64,000 bases of DNA from Bacteroidota bacterium. Its GTDB lineage: Bacteria > Bacteroidota > Bacteroidia > Chitinophagales > Chitinophagaceae. The DNA lies in the NCBI GenBank assembly GCA_013287475.1, contig JABDDT010000003.1, forward strand, positions 22,886 through 86,885, read 5' to 3'. A model generated the notes under the pieces. The model saw nothing but the letters and a program-made list of their open reading frames with translations, made no database searches and was not told where the DNA came from. Position 1 is the first letter of the stretch. Every line of letters starts with the position of its first letter. This document shows, piece by piece, positions 20,832 through 30,059 of the stretch. Made by a program: the position numbers and the translations under genes.

Positions 20832-20870
20832 TGTGAATGGAATGTTATGTGAATATGACCAAAATGTTAA
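20832..20870 (-). promoter_or_regulatory. Putative Pho box upstream of the porin-pst operon
   Basis: Four 6-mers with exact 11-bp spacing; on the minus strand TTAACA, GTCATA, ATAACA, TTCACA (plus starts 20832, 20843, 20854, 20865). Confidence 0.55.
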
Positions 20871-20975
20871 CAGATTTATATACAGCCCCCAATCAGGGAC
20901 TAAATATGCTGTTCACAAATTCTTAATAATTTGATAACCTGAAAATGCCTGTAAAAATCGGGACGCTTCGAATGG

Positions 20976-20983
20976 TATATTTG
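20976..20983 (+). promoter_or_regulatory. Bacteroidota-type -7 element (tatatttg)
   Basis: Matches TAnnTTTG about 25 nt upstream of ATG 21008; no clear -33 TTG. Confidence 0.4.
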
Positions 20984-21007
20984 AAATAAACCAGTGCTTT
21001 GGATACC

Positions 21008-21928
21008 ATGCAGCGATATTCAGAAAACCAGATCCGGACGCTTCATTCTGAATTCAGGAGTCATAAGAAATATGCTGATAAATTAGCGTTTTTTGATCAA
21101 TTCTTTGGCATTATACCTTTTTCATTCCCTGATTTTGATCCCCGTCTTCGTTTTTTCTTTCAAAAAGAAAAAACAGATGAACTGGCAGAGATTTACAGGA
21201 ATGAAAGAAACAATCCTGGTCTTACAGAAAGAAAATTCTTTTTCGGTGAAAACTTTATTTTCAACATCAAACCTGCTAATTCAAACAGTGCTGCTTATAG
21301 TAATTATATTCTATCGAGTTTTCTTTCCCGTAGTCCGGTTTTTGAAGATTGGATCCGGCAAAATGTATCCAATGAGAGCTCCGTTGAGTCGTTATTAGAT
21401 GAGGCAAACGGTACAATTAACAAAATTGAATATTGCATATACAATGAATATGACAAAAGTTTCAAGCTTCAATGTATGTCGGTATTTTTCAAAGGCTTTT
21501 ATGATGCCTTTAGCAACCGTGTAAACCTTCCTGGTAAGAAAAGAAAGTTTATTGAACTTTATTTATACGCTCAGGGAATAATTTATTCAAATTATATAGG
21601 CTCATTAAAAAGAGCTTTATATGTTGATTTCCTTATTCCGGCCGACCAGCAAAAGTCAGCGAATCTTGACCTGCCAGCCAAACTGGATTTGATGAATGAA
21701 TTGGGAATTATAGATTTTCTGAAAACCAGATATTCTGGAATGGATACAGTTTCATTTGAAAATAAAATGGCGGAAATTCTCTGCCTACTGACCGGAGAAT
21801 ATACAGGTCAAAAAGAATCTATTCTCAAAATCCTTTCAACTATGAACAGGCAAGGTAAAAACGAAATCCTGAAAAGAGCATCATCCGGCTTTTATAACAA
21901 AACCCCGAACTCAATTGCAAGAAAATAA
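21008..21928 (+). CDS. Hypothetical protein
   Basis: Long ORF with good coding character; no family recognised. ATG 21008 preferred over TTG 20999. Confidence 0.7.
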   Translation: MQRYSENQIRTLHSEFRSHKKYADKLAFFDQFFGIIPFSFPDFDPRLRFFFQKEKTDELAEIYRNERNNPGLTERKFFFGENFIFNIKPANSNSAAYSNYILSSFLSRSPVFEDWIRQNVSNESSVESLLDEANGTINKIEYCIYNEYDKSFKLQCMSVFFKGFYDAFSNRVNLPGKKRKFIELYLYAQGIIYSNYIGSLKRALYVDFLIPADQQKSANLDLPAKLDLMNELGIIDFLKTRYSGMDTVSFENKMAEILCLLTGEYTGQKESILKILSTMNRQGKNEILKRASSGFYNKTPNSIARK

Positions 21929-21936
21929 ATAATCAA

Positions 21937-22284
21937 TTATAAGGAGAAACTTTTAGGTTGCGCCATTTGGGCATCCTGAGCATCCAGGACAGTTTTTAAT
22001 TCCTTATTAATTTCAGGAATTCCGAATTCAGGAGAATTCAATTCAGCCTCCTCAGAATAAGATTTATCATACCATTTTCCATCAGAAACAGTCTTATAGA
22101 ATTTTAATTTCATCTGTTCTCCTTTCAAAGGACTGTCGAAAAAAACATAATACTCGACCAGGGGCAATTTGTCAACCGAAACAGAATACAAGCCTTCGCG
22201 TAAGATAACCAGGGAATAGGGAGACTTTCTAACCTTAGCTATCCTGTTTACTATTGGAAAGTGAAGCTGGAATTCTTGTTGCAT
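21937..22284 (-). CDS. Hypothetical protein
   Basis: 115 aa ORF, non-overlapping, plausible composition. Confidence 0.6.
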   Translation of the reverse strand: MQQEFQLHFPIVNRIAKVRKSPYSLVILREGLYSVSVDKLPLVEYYVFFDSPLKGEQMKLKFYKTVSDGKWYDKSYSEEAELNSPEFGIPEINKELKTVLDAQDAQMAQPKSFSL

Positions 22285-22565
22285 ATAGGAAAATGATTGT
22301 TAAACAACTGCAAAATAGTGCCGTAACCCCACAAGCCATATTAATTTAATGTTACCAAATTGTTTCCTCCTGCCTGTAAGCGGGTTATTGGAATGAACTT
22401 CAGGTATATACCCTATTAACAGGTTTTTGCCCGATGATCTCTTTAATCCCGTAAAAACAAGTTCTGGGCCAATATGATAGAAGTTAACCGTCAATTAATT
22501 ACAATAAGCTGAATAAGTGGCATTTGGAGTATAAATATTAACATTGTGGATCTTAATTAGAATTC

Positions 22566-22844
22566 GTGGATATTCCTGTTGTCAATAACACTGAACGTAA
22601 ACAGTTCGAAATACATCAAGATGGCGAAACTGCGGTACTTCAATACCGGTTTCATGATGGGCATATCTGGCTCATGCATACTGAAGTTCCCAAAAATCTC
22701 GAGGGAAAAGGTATTGCTTCAACCCTGGCGCATTATGCCCTGGAATGGGCAAAAGAAAATAATATGAAAGCAAAAGTACTTTGTCCATTTGTAGCCATTT
22801 ATTTAAAAAGACATCCGGAGTACAATGAGTATGTCGTTAAATAA
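22566..22844 (+). CDS. GNAT-like N-acetyltransferase (YidJ/NATD1-like)
   Basis: HTEVPKNLEGKGIASTLAHYALEWAKENNMKAKVLCPFVAIYLKRHPEY; GTG start. Confidence 0.85.
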   Translation: MDIPVVNNTERKQFEIHQDGETAVLQYRFHDGHIWLMHTEVPKNLEGKGIASTLAHYALEWAKENNMKAKVLCPFVAIYLKRHPEYNEYVVK

Positions 22845-22851
22845 AATCAGC

Positions 22852-23745
22852 ATGATCAAAACAAGAATGCCTCTCACCATTACAATAAAAATTAAATTCT
22901 TTTTATTGATCCCGGCATTGGTTTCATGCAATATAAGTTTGCTCCATGCACAATCTGATTCTCTGGTACTTCCGTTGTGGAAAAATGGCGCTCCGGGTTT
23001 TGAAAACAGGAAAAATGAACCAGAGGAAGCTAAGGACTACTGGATAAAGAATATTAATAATCCTTCCATCACTGTTTTTTTCCCGCCTCCTGAAATCGCA
23101 AATGGAACCGCCGTATTAATTTGTCCGGGTGGCGGTTTTAGACTCCTTGTGTTTAAAGCCGAAGGTATTGATCCCGCTAAATTTTTAAATAAACTGGGTA
23201 TTACCGCGATTATCCTGAAATACAGGTTACCACGCGAAACAAATTCACCTTATTCATTGGATAAACAGCCGGCAGAAGATGCAAACAGGGCCATGCGCCT
23301 GGTAAGAAGTCATGCGCAGGAATGGAAAATTGATACCAGTCGCCTGGGTATGATGGGTTTTTCGGCCGGAGGGGAGGTGGTTGACGCCATCGCATATAAT
23401 GCCGGAGGAGGAAATTCGCAGGCTCCCGATCCCATCGATCGTTTGAATGGACGGCCAGATTTTATTATTCAAATTTATCCGGGACCATTATTCATTCCTG
23501 GTCAGGTTCCAAGCTGGGCTCCTCCGGCCTTCCTGCTTGCGGGCAATGAAGACAGCTGTTGTTCTGTATCAGTAATGAGCTTATTGGAAAAATATCGATT
23601 GGCCAGGGTATCCGTTGAAGCACATATTATTGCTCATGCCGATCATGGTTTTAATATGGGATACAGGTCCGATCTTCAATCCGTAAAATCCTGGCCGCAA
23701 TTGTTGAAAAACTGGCTTCAGGATGCAAAATTGATAAATCGTTAA
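22852..23745 (+). CDS. Secreted alpha/beta hydrolase (acetyl-esterase/xylanase-like)
   Basis: CPGGGF oxyanion motif, GFSAGGEV nucleophile elbow, HADHGF catalytic His region. Start uncertain (22825 or 22852). Confidence 0.85.
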   Translation: MIKTRMPLTITIKIKFFLLIPALVSCNISLLHAQSDSLVLPLWKNGAPGFENRKNEPEEAKDYWIKNINNPSITVFFPPPEIANGTAVLICPGGGFRLLVFKAEGIDPAKFLNKLGITAIILKYRLPRETNSPYSLDKQPAEDANRAMRLVRSHAQEWKIDTSRLGMMGFSAGGEVVDAIAYNAGGGNSQAPDPIDRLNGRPDFIIQIYPGPLFIPGQVPSWAPPAFLLAGNEDSCCSVSVMSLLEKYRLARVSVEAHIIAHADHGFNMGYRSDLQSVKSWPQLLKNWLQDAKLINR

Positions 23746-23754
23746 GGTGTTTAG

Positions 23755-23824
23755 GGATATGGGCTATGAGATATGAGATATGGTGTATTGAGTATCCATA
23801 TCTCATAACTTATAGCTCATATAT
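23755..23824. repeat. 7-bp-period inverted repeat/hairpin between convergent genes
   Basis: ggatatg ggctatg agatatg agatatg gtgtatt gagtatc catatct cataact tatagct catatat; arms pair imperfectly over about 28 bp. Confidence 0.8.
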
Positions 23825-23826
23825 TC

Positions 23827-24729
23827 CTATTTCGTGTCTAAAATAAATTGGGAGCCTGGTTTCCCAATTATGATCACTTTCGCATTGGGAGATTTTGCAA
23901 CTTCAAGTTGAGCTTTTATACTTTCATATTGTAACTGACGGTCGGTTAAACTTTCACTGATGATTCGCTGATAATCCGAAATTCCCTGAGCTTCAACTCT
24001 TTTGCGTTCGGCTTCTTGTCTTTCTTTCTGCAAAACGAATTGCATTTTCTGCGCGTCCTGTTCTGCGGAAATTTTTTGCTCAATACTGGTTTTAACAGCC
24101 TGGGGCAGGGTGATATTCCGGATCAGTAGCTGTTCTAATAACAATCCTCTTTTCCTGAAATCCTCTTCAATACTCTTAAAAATACGGGTCTGGAATTCAT
24201 CCCGCTTATTAGAATAGAGTGAGACGGCATCATAGTAAACGGCATTATCCCGTATCATGGTTCTGGTCAGTGGCCTGACAATTTTATTTGTATAATCAAT
24301 TCCAGTACTACGCAAAATATCCGGAGCGGAAGAAGGCATTACTTTGTATAATACTGTAAGATCCATTACAACTTCCAGTCCATCAGAGGTAAGAACCCTT
24401 ATTGCATCATCTCCTTCTTTAGCTCCTTCATCGCGAACCGCACTCATTGTATAGTTTTCTGTTTTTATATCCAGGCGCTGTACATCGATAAGCGGATTTA
24501 TCAAATGAAGGCCGCTGGAGAGTGTGGTATTCTGGACACTTCCGAAAAGAATCTGGACACCTACTTCCCCTGTACCGATCTGAACAATACAGGAAGAAAG
24601 AAGTCCTATGAGGAAAAGCACAAAACCGATCGCACGTAAATAAATGGCATAAGGAGTGAAAGGCGTTATATGGCGACGGATTACGAATCCAATTATGAGT
24701 ATTAGCAATCCTAAAATAATCAGGGTCAT
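23827..24729 (-). CDS. Prohibitin/SPFH family protein
   Basis: Transmembrane start, VGVQILFGSVQNTTLSSGLHLINPLID, C-terminal QRIISESLTDRQLQYESIKAQ. Confidence 0.88.
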   Translation of the reverse strand: MTLIILGLLILIIGFVIRRHITPFTPYAIYLRAIGFVLFLIGLLSSCIVQIGTGEVGVQILFGSVQNTTLSSGLHLINPLIDVQRLDIKTENYTMSAVRDEGAKEGDDAIRVLTSDGLEVVMDLTVLYKVMPSSAPDILRSTGIDYTNKIVRPLTRTMIRDNAVYYDAVSLYSNKRDEFQTRIFKSIEEDFRKRGLLLEQLLIRNITLPQAVKTSIEQKISAEQDAQKMQFVLQKERQEAERKRVEAQGISDYQRIISESLTDRQLQYESIKAQLEVAKSPNAKVIIIGKPGSQFILDTK

Positions 24730-24763
24730 TTTGAATAGAATTTGTTGAAAAGGTAAGACATAT

Positions 24764-24798
24764 CCGTTGACCGTTGACCGATGGCCGTTGGCCGGTCT
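24764..24798. repeat. Degenerate 7-bp-period array
   Basis: ccgttga ccgttga ccgatgg ccgttgg ccggtct. Confidence 0.75.
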
Positions 24799-24804
24799 AT
24801 TTCT

Positions 24805-24833
24805 AAAAAAAGTTGCCCCCTTTCGGAGGCAAC
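24805..24833 (-). terminator. Rho-independent terminator downstream of the 24865 gene
   Basis: Minus strand GTTGCCTCC GAAA GGGGGCAAC followed by TTTTTTT. Confidence 0.8.
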
Positions 24834-24864
24834 GGGTTGCAGAGGGGTAAGGGTTAATATATTA

Positions 24865-25491
24865 TTATTCCTTGTTTAGATCCTGCATGATTTCCATTTC
24901 ACCATCTTTGCTCACTCTTAAAATCTTGATGCTTGTTTTGTCTTCGAGGTGAACAACATATGCCATACCTTCTGTAGTTTGTACTTCTTCAACAAGAGTA
25001 ATAGCCAAATCAAAATAAGTAGATTTTATAGTTGATCTGATGTCCTTTGGAAGTTTGTCTTCACCATAGAAAAGTAAAGAATATTGCCAGTGGCCTTTTT
25101 TGTCATAAAAAGCTCTGTTTCCATATCCATCTTTTACGAAATAGGATACAAAGCCATTACCATCAGCAAACCACATGGTATTGCTAGCTCCGCTGAACCG
25201 GCTCTGGAAATCCTTGATGGCTTTGGCATTGATGTTTTTTGCATCCGGAATATAAGTTCCCATGAAAGCAGGACTTTCCAAAGCTGCCAAATTGCGAATT
25301 GAAGTCTTAAAGATTTTTGCATCATTGAAAGCAACAGGGTTTTCCGATTTTTCTGCGTAAACGAAGCTGCTGAGCGCTACAATGGAAGTCAATCCAAGTG
25401 AGAGCGCGAATAGGGTTTTTTTCATTTTTGTAAGGTTTAATTGATTAAAGATTTTTGATCTGAAGGATGGATCAGCGTAGTTTCCACGCAT
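24865..25491 (-). CDS. Secreted hypothetical protein
   Basis: Signal peptide MKKTLFALSLGLTSIVALSSFVYA; true start probably at this internal Met near 25425. Confidence 0.7.
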   Translation of the reverse strand: MRGNYADPSFRSKIFNQLNLTKMKKTLFALSLGLTSIVALSSFVYAEKSENPVAFNDAKIFKTSIRNLAALESPAFMGTYIPDAKNINAKAIKDFQSRFSGASNTMWFADGNGFVSYFVKDGYGNRAFYDKKGHWQYSLLFYGEDKLPKDIRSTIKSTYFDLAITLVEEVQTTEGMAYVVHLEDKTSIKILRVSKDGEMEIMQDLNKE

Positions 25492-25603
25492 TCACCATAC
25501 GGCTTCATCACAGGGTTCTGAATAATTGGTTACATGAACAGGGTAAGGATGATGGCTATTTGATTCCGGAATGTGTTGTAAATGATTTATCGTAAGTTTT
25601 TGA

Positions 25604-26260
25604 ATGAGGGAAACAGAAATTGTTGAACAAGTCCATATTTTTCCTAAATTGGATGAAAGACCCACTATAATGGACAGCACTGGTTCTTTTCGTTATACAG
25701 ACCAGGAAATAATCGAACAGCTAAGGCAAAGTGGGATTGATAAAAGAAGGAGTGAAGAGCAATTATTCAACCGGTTCTCTTATTTTATCCGGGAAGGCAT
25801 AACCAAACATGCTTTATCGGATGATGAATCATTCAATGCTTATTCCGATACAATTCTGGCCGCCCTGGAAAATATCAGAAACACTCATTTTGAAGCCCGG
25901 TCTTCTCTTAAAACCTACCTCTACCAGATTTTTCATAATAAATGTGTTGACCTTCTTCGAAAAAGAACGACTAATAAGAATAGTATAAACCGGCATGAAT
26001 CCATTTCAGACAGATTAATGCTTTTATCGGATACCGCAAAGTCGGTAGTCCAAAAACTAATCGATAAAGCAGACTGGAATATGCTTAAAGAAAAACTAAA
26101 GGAACTGGAAGAGAAGTGCCGGCAATTGCTGATGTTCTGGGGAGAGAATTATAGCGATAAGGAAATAGCTTCACTCCTCAATTATAAAACTGCAGATGTA
26201 GTAAAAACAAGCAGGCTTCGTTGCCTGGAAAGATTGCGAAAGCTGTATAAAGTTGAATAA
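25604..26260 (+). CDS. RNA polymerase ECF-type sigma factor
   Basis: Region 2-like (LYQIFHNKCVDLLRKR) and region 4-like (NYSDKEIASLLNYKTADVVKTSRLRCLERLRK); start may be 25670. Confidence 0.8.
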   Translation: MRETEIVEQVHIFPKLDERPTIMDSTGSFRYTDQEIIEQLRQSGIDKRRSEEQLFNRFSYFIREGITKHALSDDESFNAYSDTILAALENIRNTHFEARSSLKTYLYQIFHNKCVDLLRKRTTNKNSINRHESISDRLMLLSDTAKSVVQKLIDKADWNMLKEKLKELEEKCRQLLMFWGENYSDKEIASLLNYKTADVVKTSRLRCLERLRKLYKVE

Positions 26261-26264
26261 AAAG

Positions 26265-27020
26265 ATGGATAACACAAATTATATAGAAAGCTATTTCACG
26301 AAAGAACTGCTCCCGGACCAGTCAAGAGAATTTGAAAAAAGAATTGAGTCTGACCCGGTATTTGCCGATGAAGTTGCTTTTTATCTGAGTGCAATGACTG
26401 TTTCCAAAGAGTTAGCCCACGATGAAAAAAAAGAACATTTTAAAACCCTTTACGAAGAGAATTCTATCAGATCCCAGATTCCAGTAAGGAATATTTCAGC
26501 AAAGCATCCTTACAGAAAATTAATATATTATATCTCCGCAGCAGCCTTAGTGGCAGGAATCATCTTCGGAACTTACACATTTACTAATACTGTTTCAGCA
26601 CAAGAACTGGCCAGGAATTATGAAACAGAAGAATTGCAAAAACTTGGAGTAACAATGGGCGGTAGCCCTGACATAAATCAAGAAGGATTGAATTTATATA
26701 ATGATGGAAAATATGCGGAAGCTTTATCGTATTTTGAAACAATCATCCGATCAGATTCAGCCAATTCTACAGCTAAACAAAATGCCGGACTCTCAGCTCT
26801 CCGGCTAAAAAGATATGATGAAGCCTTAAACTGGTTTAAAAAATTAGAAACGTATAATAAACTGTATTCTAATCCCGCTATATTCTACCAGGCACTTACC
26901 CTTATGGATCGGAATCAACCAGGTGACGACACTCAGGCTAAACAACTGTTGGAACAGATCGTTCAAAACAATCTTGATAAAAAAGAAGTTGCGGAGAAAT
27001 GGTTAAAAAGAATAAAATGA
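26265..27020 (+). CDS. Membrane protein with TPR repeats, possible anti-sigma factor
   Basis: N-terminal ESYFTKELLPDQSREFEKRIESDPVFADEVAFY is anti-sigma-like; one TM; TPRs (AEALSYFETIIRSD); overlaps or abuts the sigma gene. Confidence 0.75.
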   Translation: MDNTNYIESYFTKELLPDQSREFEKRIESDPVFADEVAFYLSAMTVSKELAHDEKKEHFKTLYEENSIRSQIPVRNISAKHPYRKLIYYISAAALVAGIIFGTYTFTNTVSAQELARNYETEELQKLGVTMGGSPDINQEGLNLYNDGKYAEALSYFETIIRSDSANSTAKQNAGLSALRLKRYDEALNWFKKLETYNKLYSNPAIFYQALTLMDRNQPGDDTQAKQLLEQIVQNNLDKKEVAEKWLKRIK

Positions 27021-28772
27021 TCAAAGCCTCGGTGCTAAGGTCTTATAAGGCTTTTCAAAATTATTGACACCCCGGGTTCTTAGTTTGCGCCGATACACTT
27101 TATCTCCCGCAGTCAGGTATAGTATATCAAAATGTTCCCCCGCAAAACAAAGGTTGGAAGGCTGTCCTGCCGGAACAGGAATTATGCCATTGACGCGGCC
27201 CGTTTGATCCATAATCTGCAATCCTATCCGGCTCGTTACATAAACTCTTCCGGCGGTATCACAGCGAAGCCCGTCTGACCAGGCATTTTCATCCTGATCC
27301 CGTACATGCAGCCATCCATAACGTTGTTTGAAAAACAGTTTTCCATCCGTTTGAACCTGATAAATCCAAACCCAGTGAGTGGCTGATTCTGTAACATATA
27401 ACTGAGTTTGATCGGGAGAAAGAACAAGGCCGTTCGCAAATTTCAATCCTGCATCCACAACTTCTTTACTTCCACCAGGCCTGATCAGGTAAATTTTGCT
27501 TGGCTTTTCAATTCCATCCGGAGAAGTGACATATATATTCCCATTATTGGCAACAACTATATCATTACCGGAAATGCTGTCAGCAATGATGGTTTCCTTT
27601 CCAGTGGAATCATAGGCTAACACCTGGTTTGTAGCGCCGGCAATTGTATAGCGTCTCTCATCAGGACCGAATGAAGTACCACTCGCGCGTTTTGCATTCA
27701 AATTCAAATCAGTCAATTTCCCATCCAGGTCAACTTTATACGTTTTTGAATTAGGAATATCCTGGAAAAATGCTTCACCCTTTGCATTCACAGCAGCTCC
27801 TTCTGTAAACTTATAATGTTCTCCAACCAATTGCCATTCTTCACCCGGAATTAAAATATCACTTAACATTTGATTTTTGGTAGCTCCTGATTTTGTTGGC
27901 AGAGGCCAATCCTTCCATAACCATCGCATAGCTGCCGGGAAAATGGAGTTACCCATTTTTCCGTTATGCTGGCCTTCGCCCCAGATATGTTCGACAGAAT
28001 ATCCGGAAAAAATTAATGCACGCTCCATGGTCTGATTTGCCATCCACCAATCACCTGCATAAATATTCAGATCATTCGAACCATCCTGCAGGAATATTTT
28101 TATCGGCCGCGGCTCAAATTTTCTGATCAACGTCGGGTAACGTTCAGCGCCGCGCAAACCTATATATGTACCAATGGCAGAGAAGACTTTTGAGAATTCG
28201 GCCGGCTTTTCCCAGGCAACCGTAAAAGCACAAACCGCACCGCTGCTGGATCCACCTATAGCCCGGTCATTTCCATTTTTTGAAAGATGGATGGCCCTGC
28301 CATCTTTGGCATGTTGCTTTTCAACTTCAGGTAGAATTTCCTCCAATAAAAAACGGGCATATGCATCCCCGAGGCCATCATATTCGAAACTCCTGTTGAA
28401 ACGATTCAGTGCATTTGAAGGATCCGAAGTTTTCACAATGCCCGGCGTAATGAATATACCAATCGTTACAGGCATCTCCATTTTGAATATCAGATTGTCG
28501 AAAACTGTTGGAGCATTCCACTGGATGCCGTCCTGGTTAACATATACACAGGCCGGACGATCTGGTTTATACTGAGCCGGAATATAAATCCAATAATCAC
28601 GCGTTGTACCTGGAAATATTTTAGAACTGTCAAAACTCAGCTTTATTAATTCTCCTTTGGGAACACCGGGGTGTTCAACAGAAGCAGAATCGACGGCATA
28701 GTTTTCAGCTGGCAGTTGCGAAAAACTCCTGATCTGTAATAACAGCAGAGCAATAAATAGTAGTTTTTTCAT
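27021..28772 (-). CDS. Fusion of an enterochelin-esterase-like hydrolase and an SMP-30/gluconolactonase-like beta-propeller
   Basis: N-half GGSSSGAVCAFTVAWEKP esterase motif; C-half FANGLVLSPDQTQLYVTES / DGLRCDTAGRVYVTS SMP-30 motifs. Confidence 0.88.
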   Translation of the reverse strand: MKKLLFIALLLLQIRSFSQLPAENYAVDSASVEHPGVPKGELIKLSFDSSKIFPGTTRDYWIYIPAQYKPDRPACVYVNQDGIQWNAPTVFDNLIFKMEMPVTIGIFITPGIVKTSDPSNALNRFNRSFEYDGLGDAYARFLLEEILPEVEKQHAKDGRAIHLSKNGNDRAIGGSSSGAVCAFTVAWEKPAEFSKVFSAIGTYIGLRGAERYPTLIRKFEPRPIKIFLQDGSNDLNIYAGDWWMANQTMERALIFSGYSVEHIWGEGQHNGKMGNSIFPAAMRWLWKDWPLPTKSGATKNQMLSDILIPGEEWQLVGEHYKFTEGAAVNAKGEAFFQDIPNSKTYKVDLDGKLTDLNLNAKRASGTSFGPDERRYTIAGATNQVLAYDSTGKETIIADSISGNDIVVANNGNIYVTSPDGIEKPSKIYLIRPGGSKEVVDAGLKFANGLVLSPDQTQLYVTESATHWVWIYQVQTDGKLFFKQRYGWLHVRDQDENAWSDGLRCDTAGRVYVTSRIGLQIMDQTGRVNGIIPVPAGQPSNLCFAGEHFDILYLTAGDKVYRRKLRTRGVNNFEKPYKTLAPRL

Positions 28773-28998
28773 TATGAAGAATTACTTACTAAATATAACA
28801 GAACTATTTTGAATGACATGGGTGACAATTTTAATTCTATCTGGCAAGTTTTTGAGCAACAATATCCCCAACCGTTTCTTTTAACAGTTAAAAATGTGTA
28901 GTTAGACAAAGAGGCAAAACATTAACAGCAGGCCAGTATCCTTTACTCCTACATTACACTGTTACCGGTTATTCTACTGGTAAATAAATAAAATCAAA

Positions 28999-29409
28999 AT
29001 GTCAAACATAGCGCAATTAGTAAACGTGGAAAAGAACATGACAACATTGAAAAAGGGTGTTCATGCTTCAGGTTTGGATCAAATACTCAGTGGCAAAGGA
29101 CCATTTACAGTTTTTGCTCCTACAGACATTGCTTTTGGAAAACTTGACAAAGCTGTATTGGATAATTTATTAAAGCCGGAAAATAAGACAAAGCTGACCG
29201 ACTTATTAAATCATCACGTAGTCGCTGGTAAAATAGACTTTAAAGACCTGAAAGACGGCGAAAAGCTGAAAACAGTAAATGGTAAAGAACTATTGGTGCA
29301 CGTTAAAGATGGTCATGCAACAGTTGATGGCGCTAAAATTCAAAGCCATGATGTGCAGGCAACGAACGGAGTAATTCATTCCCTGGATACAGTAATGCTA
29401 AAAAATTAG
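28999..29409 (+). CDS. Fasciclin domain-containing protein
   Basis: GPFTVFAPTDIAFGKL...NHHVVAGKI...VHVKDGHATVDGAKI...NGVIHSLDTVM. Confidence 0.93.
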   Translation: MSNIAQLVNVEKNMTTLKKGVHASGLDQILSGKGPFTVFAPTDIAFGKLDKAVLDNLLKPENKTKLTDLLNHHVVAGKIDFKDLKDGEKLKTVNGKELLVHVKDGHATVDGAKIQSHDVQATNGVIHSLDTVMLKN

Positions 29410-29431
29410 ATTCCCCAAAACCCGTAGAGAA

Positions 29432-29463
29432 AGAAAAATCCCGCTAGCAAGCGGGATTTTTCT
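29432..29463. terminator. Bidirectional intrinsic terminator
   Basis: Perfect 14-bp stem agaaaaatcccgct-agca-agcgggatttttct between convergent genes. Confidence 0.9.
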
Positions 29464-29473
29464 ATTTGCATCA

Positions 29474-29881
29474 TTAAGAAACGGTCACCCTGCTCCTCCA
29501 AATTCTCGAAGCGATAAAAGCAAAAAGACCTAATACCAATCCTGAAATCAATCCAATAATGGGCCCGGTAATCAGCATCATTATCCTGGGATGGTTTGGA
29601 AGGAACATTTTTGCCATTTGTTCCAACTCTTTTGGATGATTATTCGCATATGTACTAAATAGAAGTACATGGGCACCTGTGACCCATATGCAGTTAACCA
29701 AACTCACGAAAAGTCCATGCAAAAAATATTTGCCTGTACAATTCCTGGCTATCAGGTAAGCACATATAATAAATATGGCCAGCCAGAAAAAGGGTTCAAT
29801 ATTGGATGGAATCCAGTAAACTGTGGAAATACCCATCACAAGTCCGAAGAGAGAAAGTTGAAAGATTAATTTCCAGTTCAT
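29474..29881 (-). CDS. Hypothetical membrane protein
   Basis: 135 aa ORF with about four hydrophobic segments. Confidence 0.7.
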   Translation of the reverse strand: MNWKLIFQLSLFGLVMGISTVYWIPSNIEPFFWLAIFIICAYLIARNCTGKYFLHGLFVSLVNCIWVTGAHVLLFSTYANNHPKELEQMAKMFLPNHPRIMMLITGPIIGLISGLVLGLFAFIASRIWRSRVTVS

Positions 29882-30059
29882 AAAATTATTTTATTGGTGA
29901 ACAATCGTTAAAGGAGTTATATTAAAATTACAATGATTTTAGATTGTCACCATTGTTTACCTATACTTCTATTTTCCAATTGCTGGCAGCATCTGTGGAA
30001 AGTCATTATTTCGTCCGGGTTGAGAGATTTATTACCTTCAGAATCAGAACTGCCAACAA

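Noticed and set aside
22300-22494. 64-aa minus-strand ORF
   Set aside because: No recognisable features; short and unsupported.
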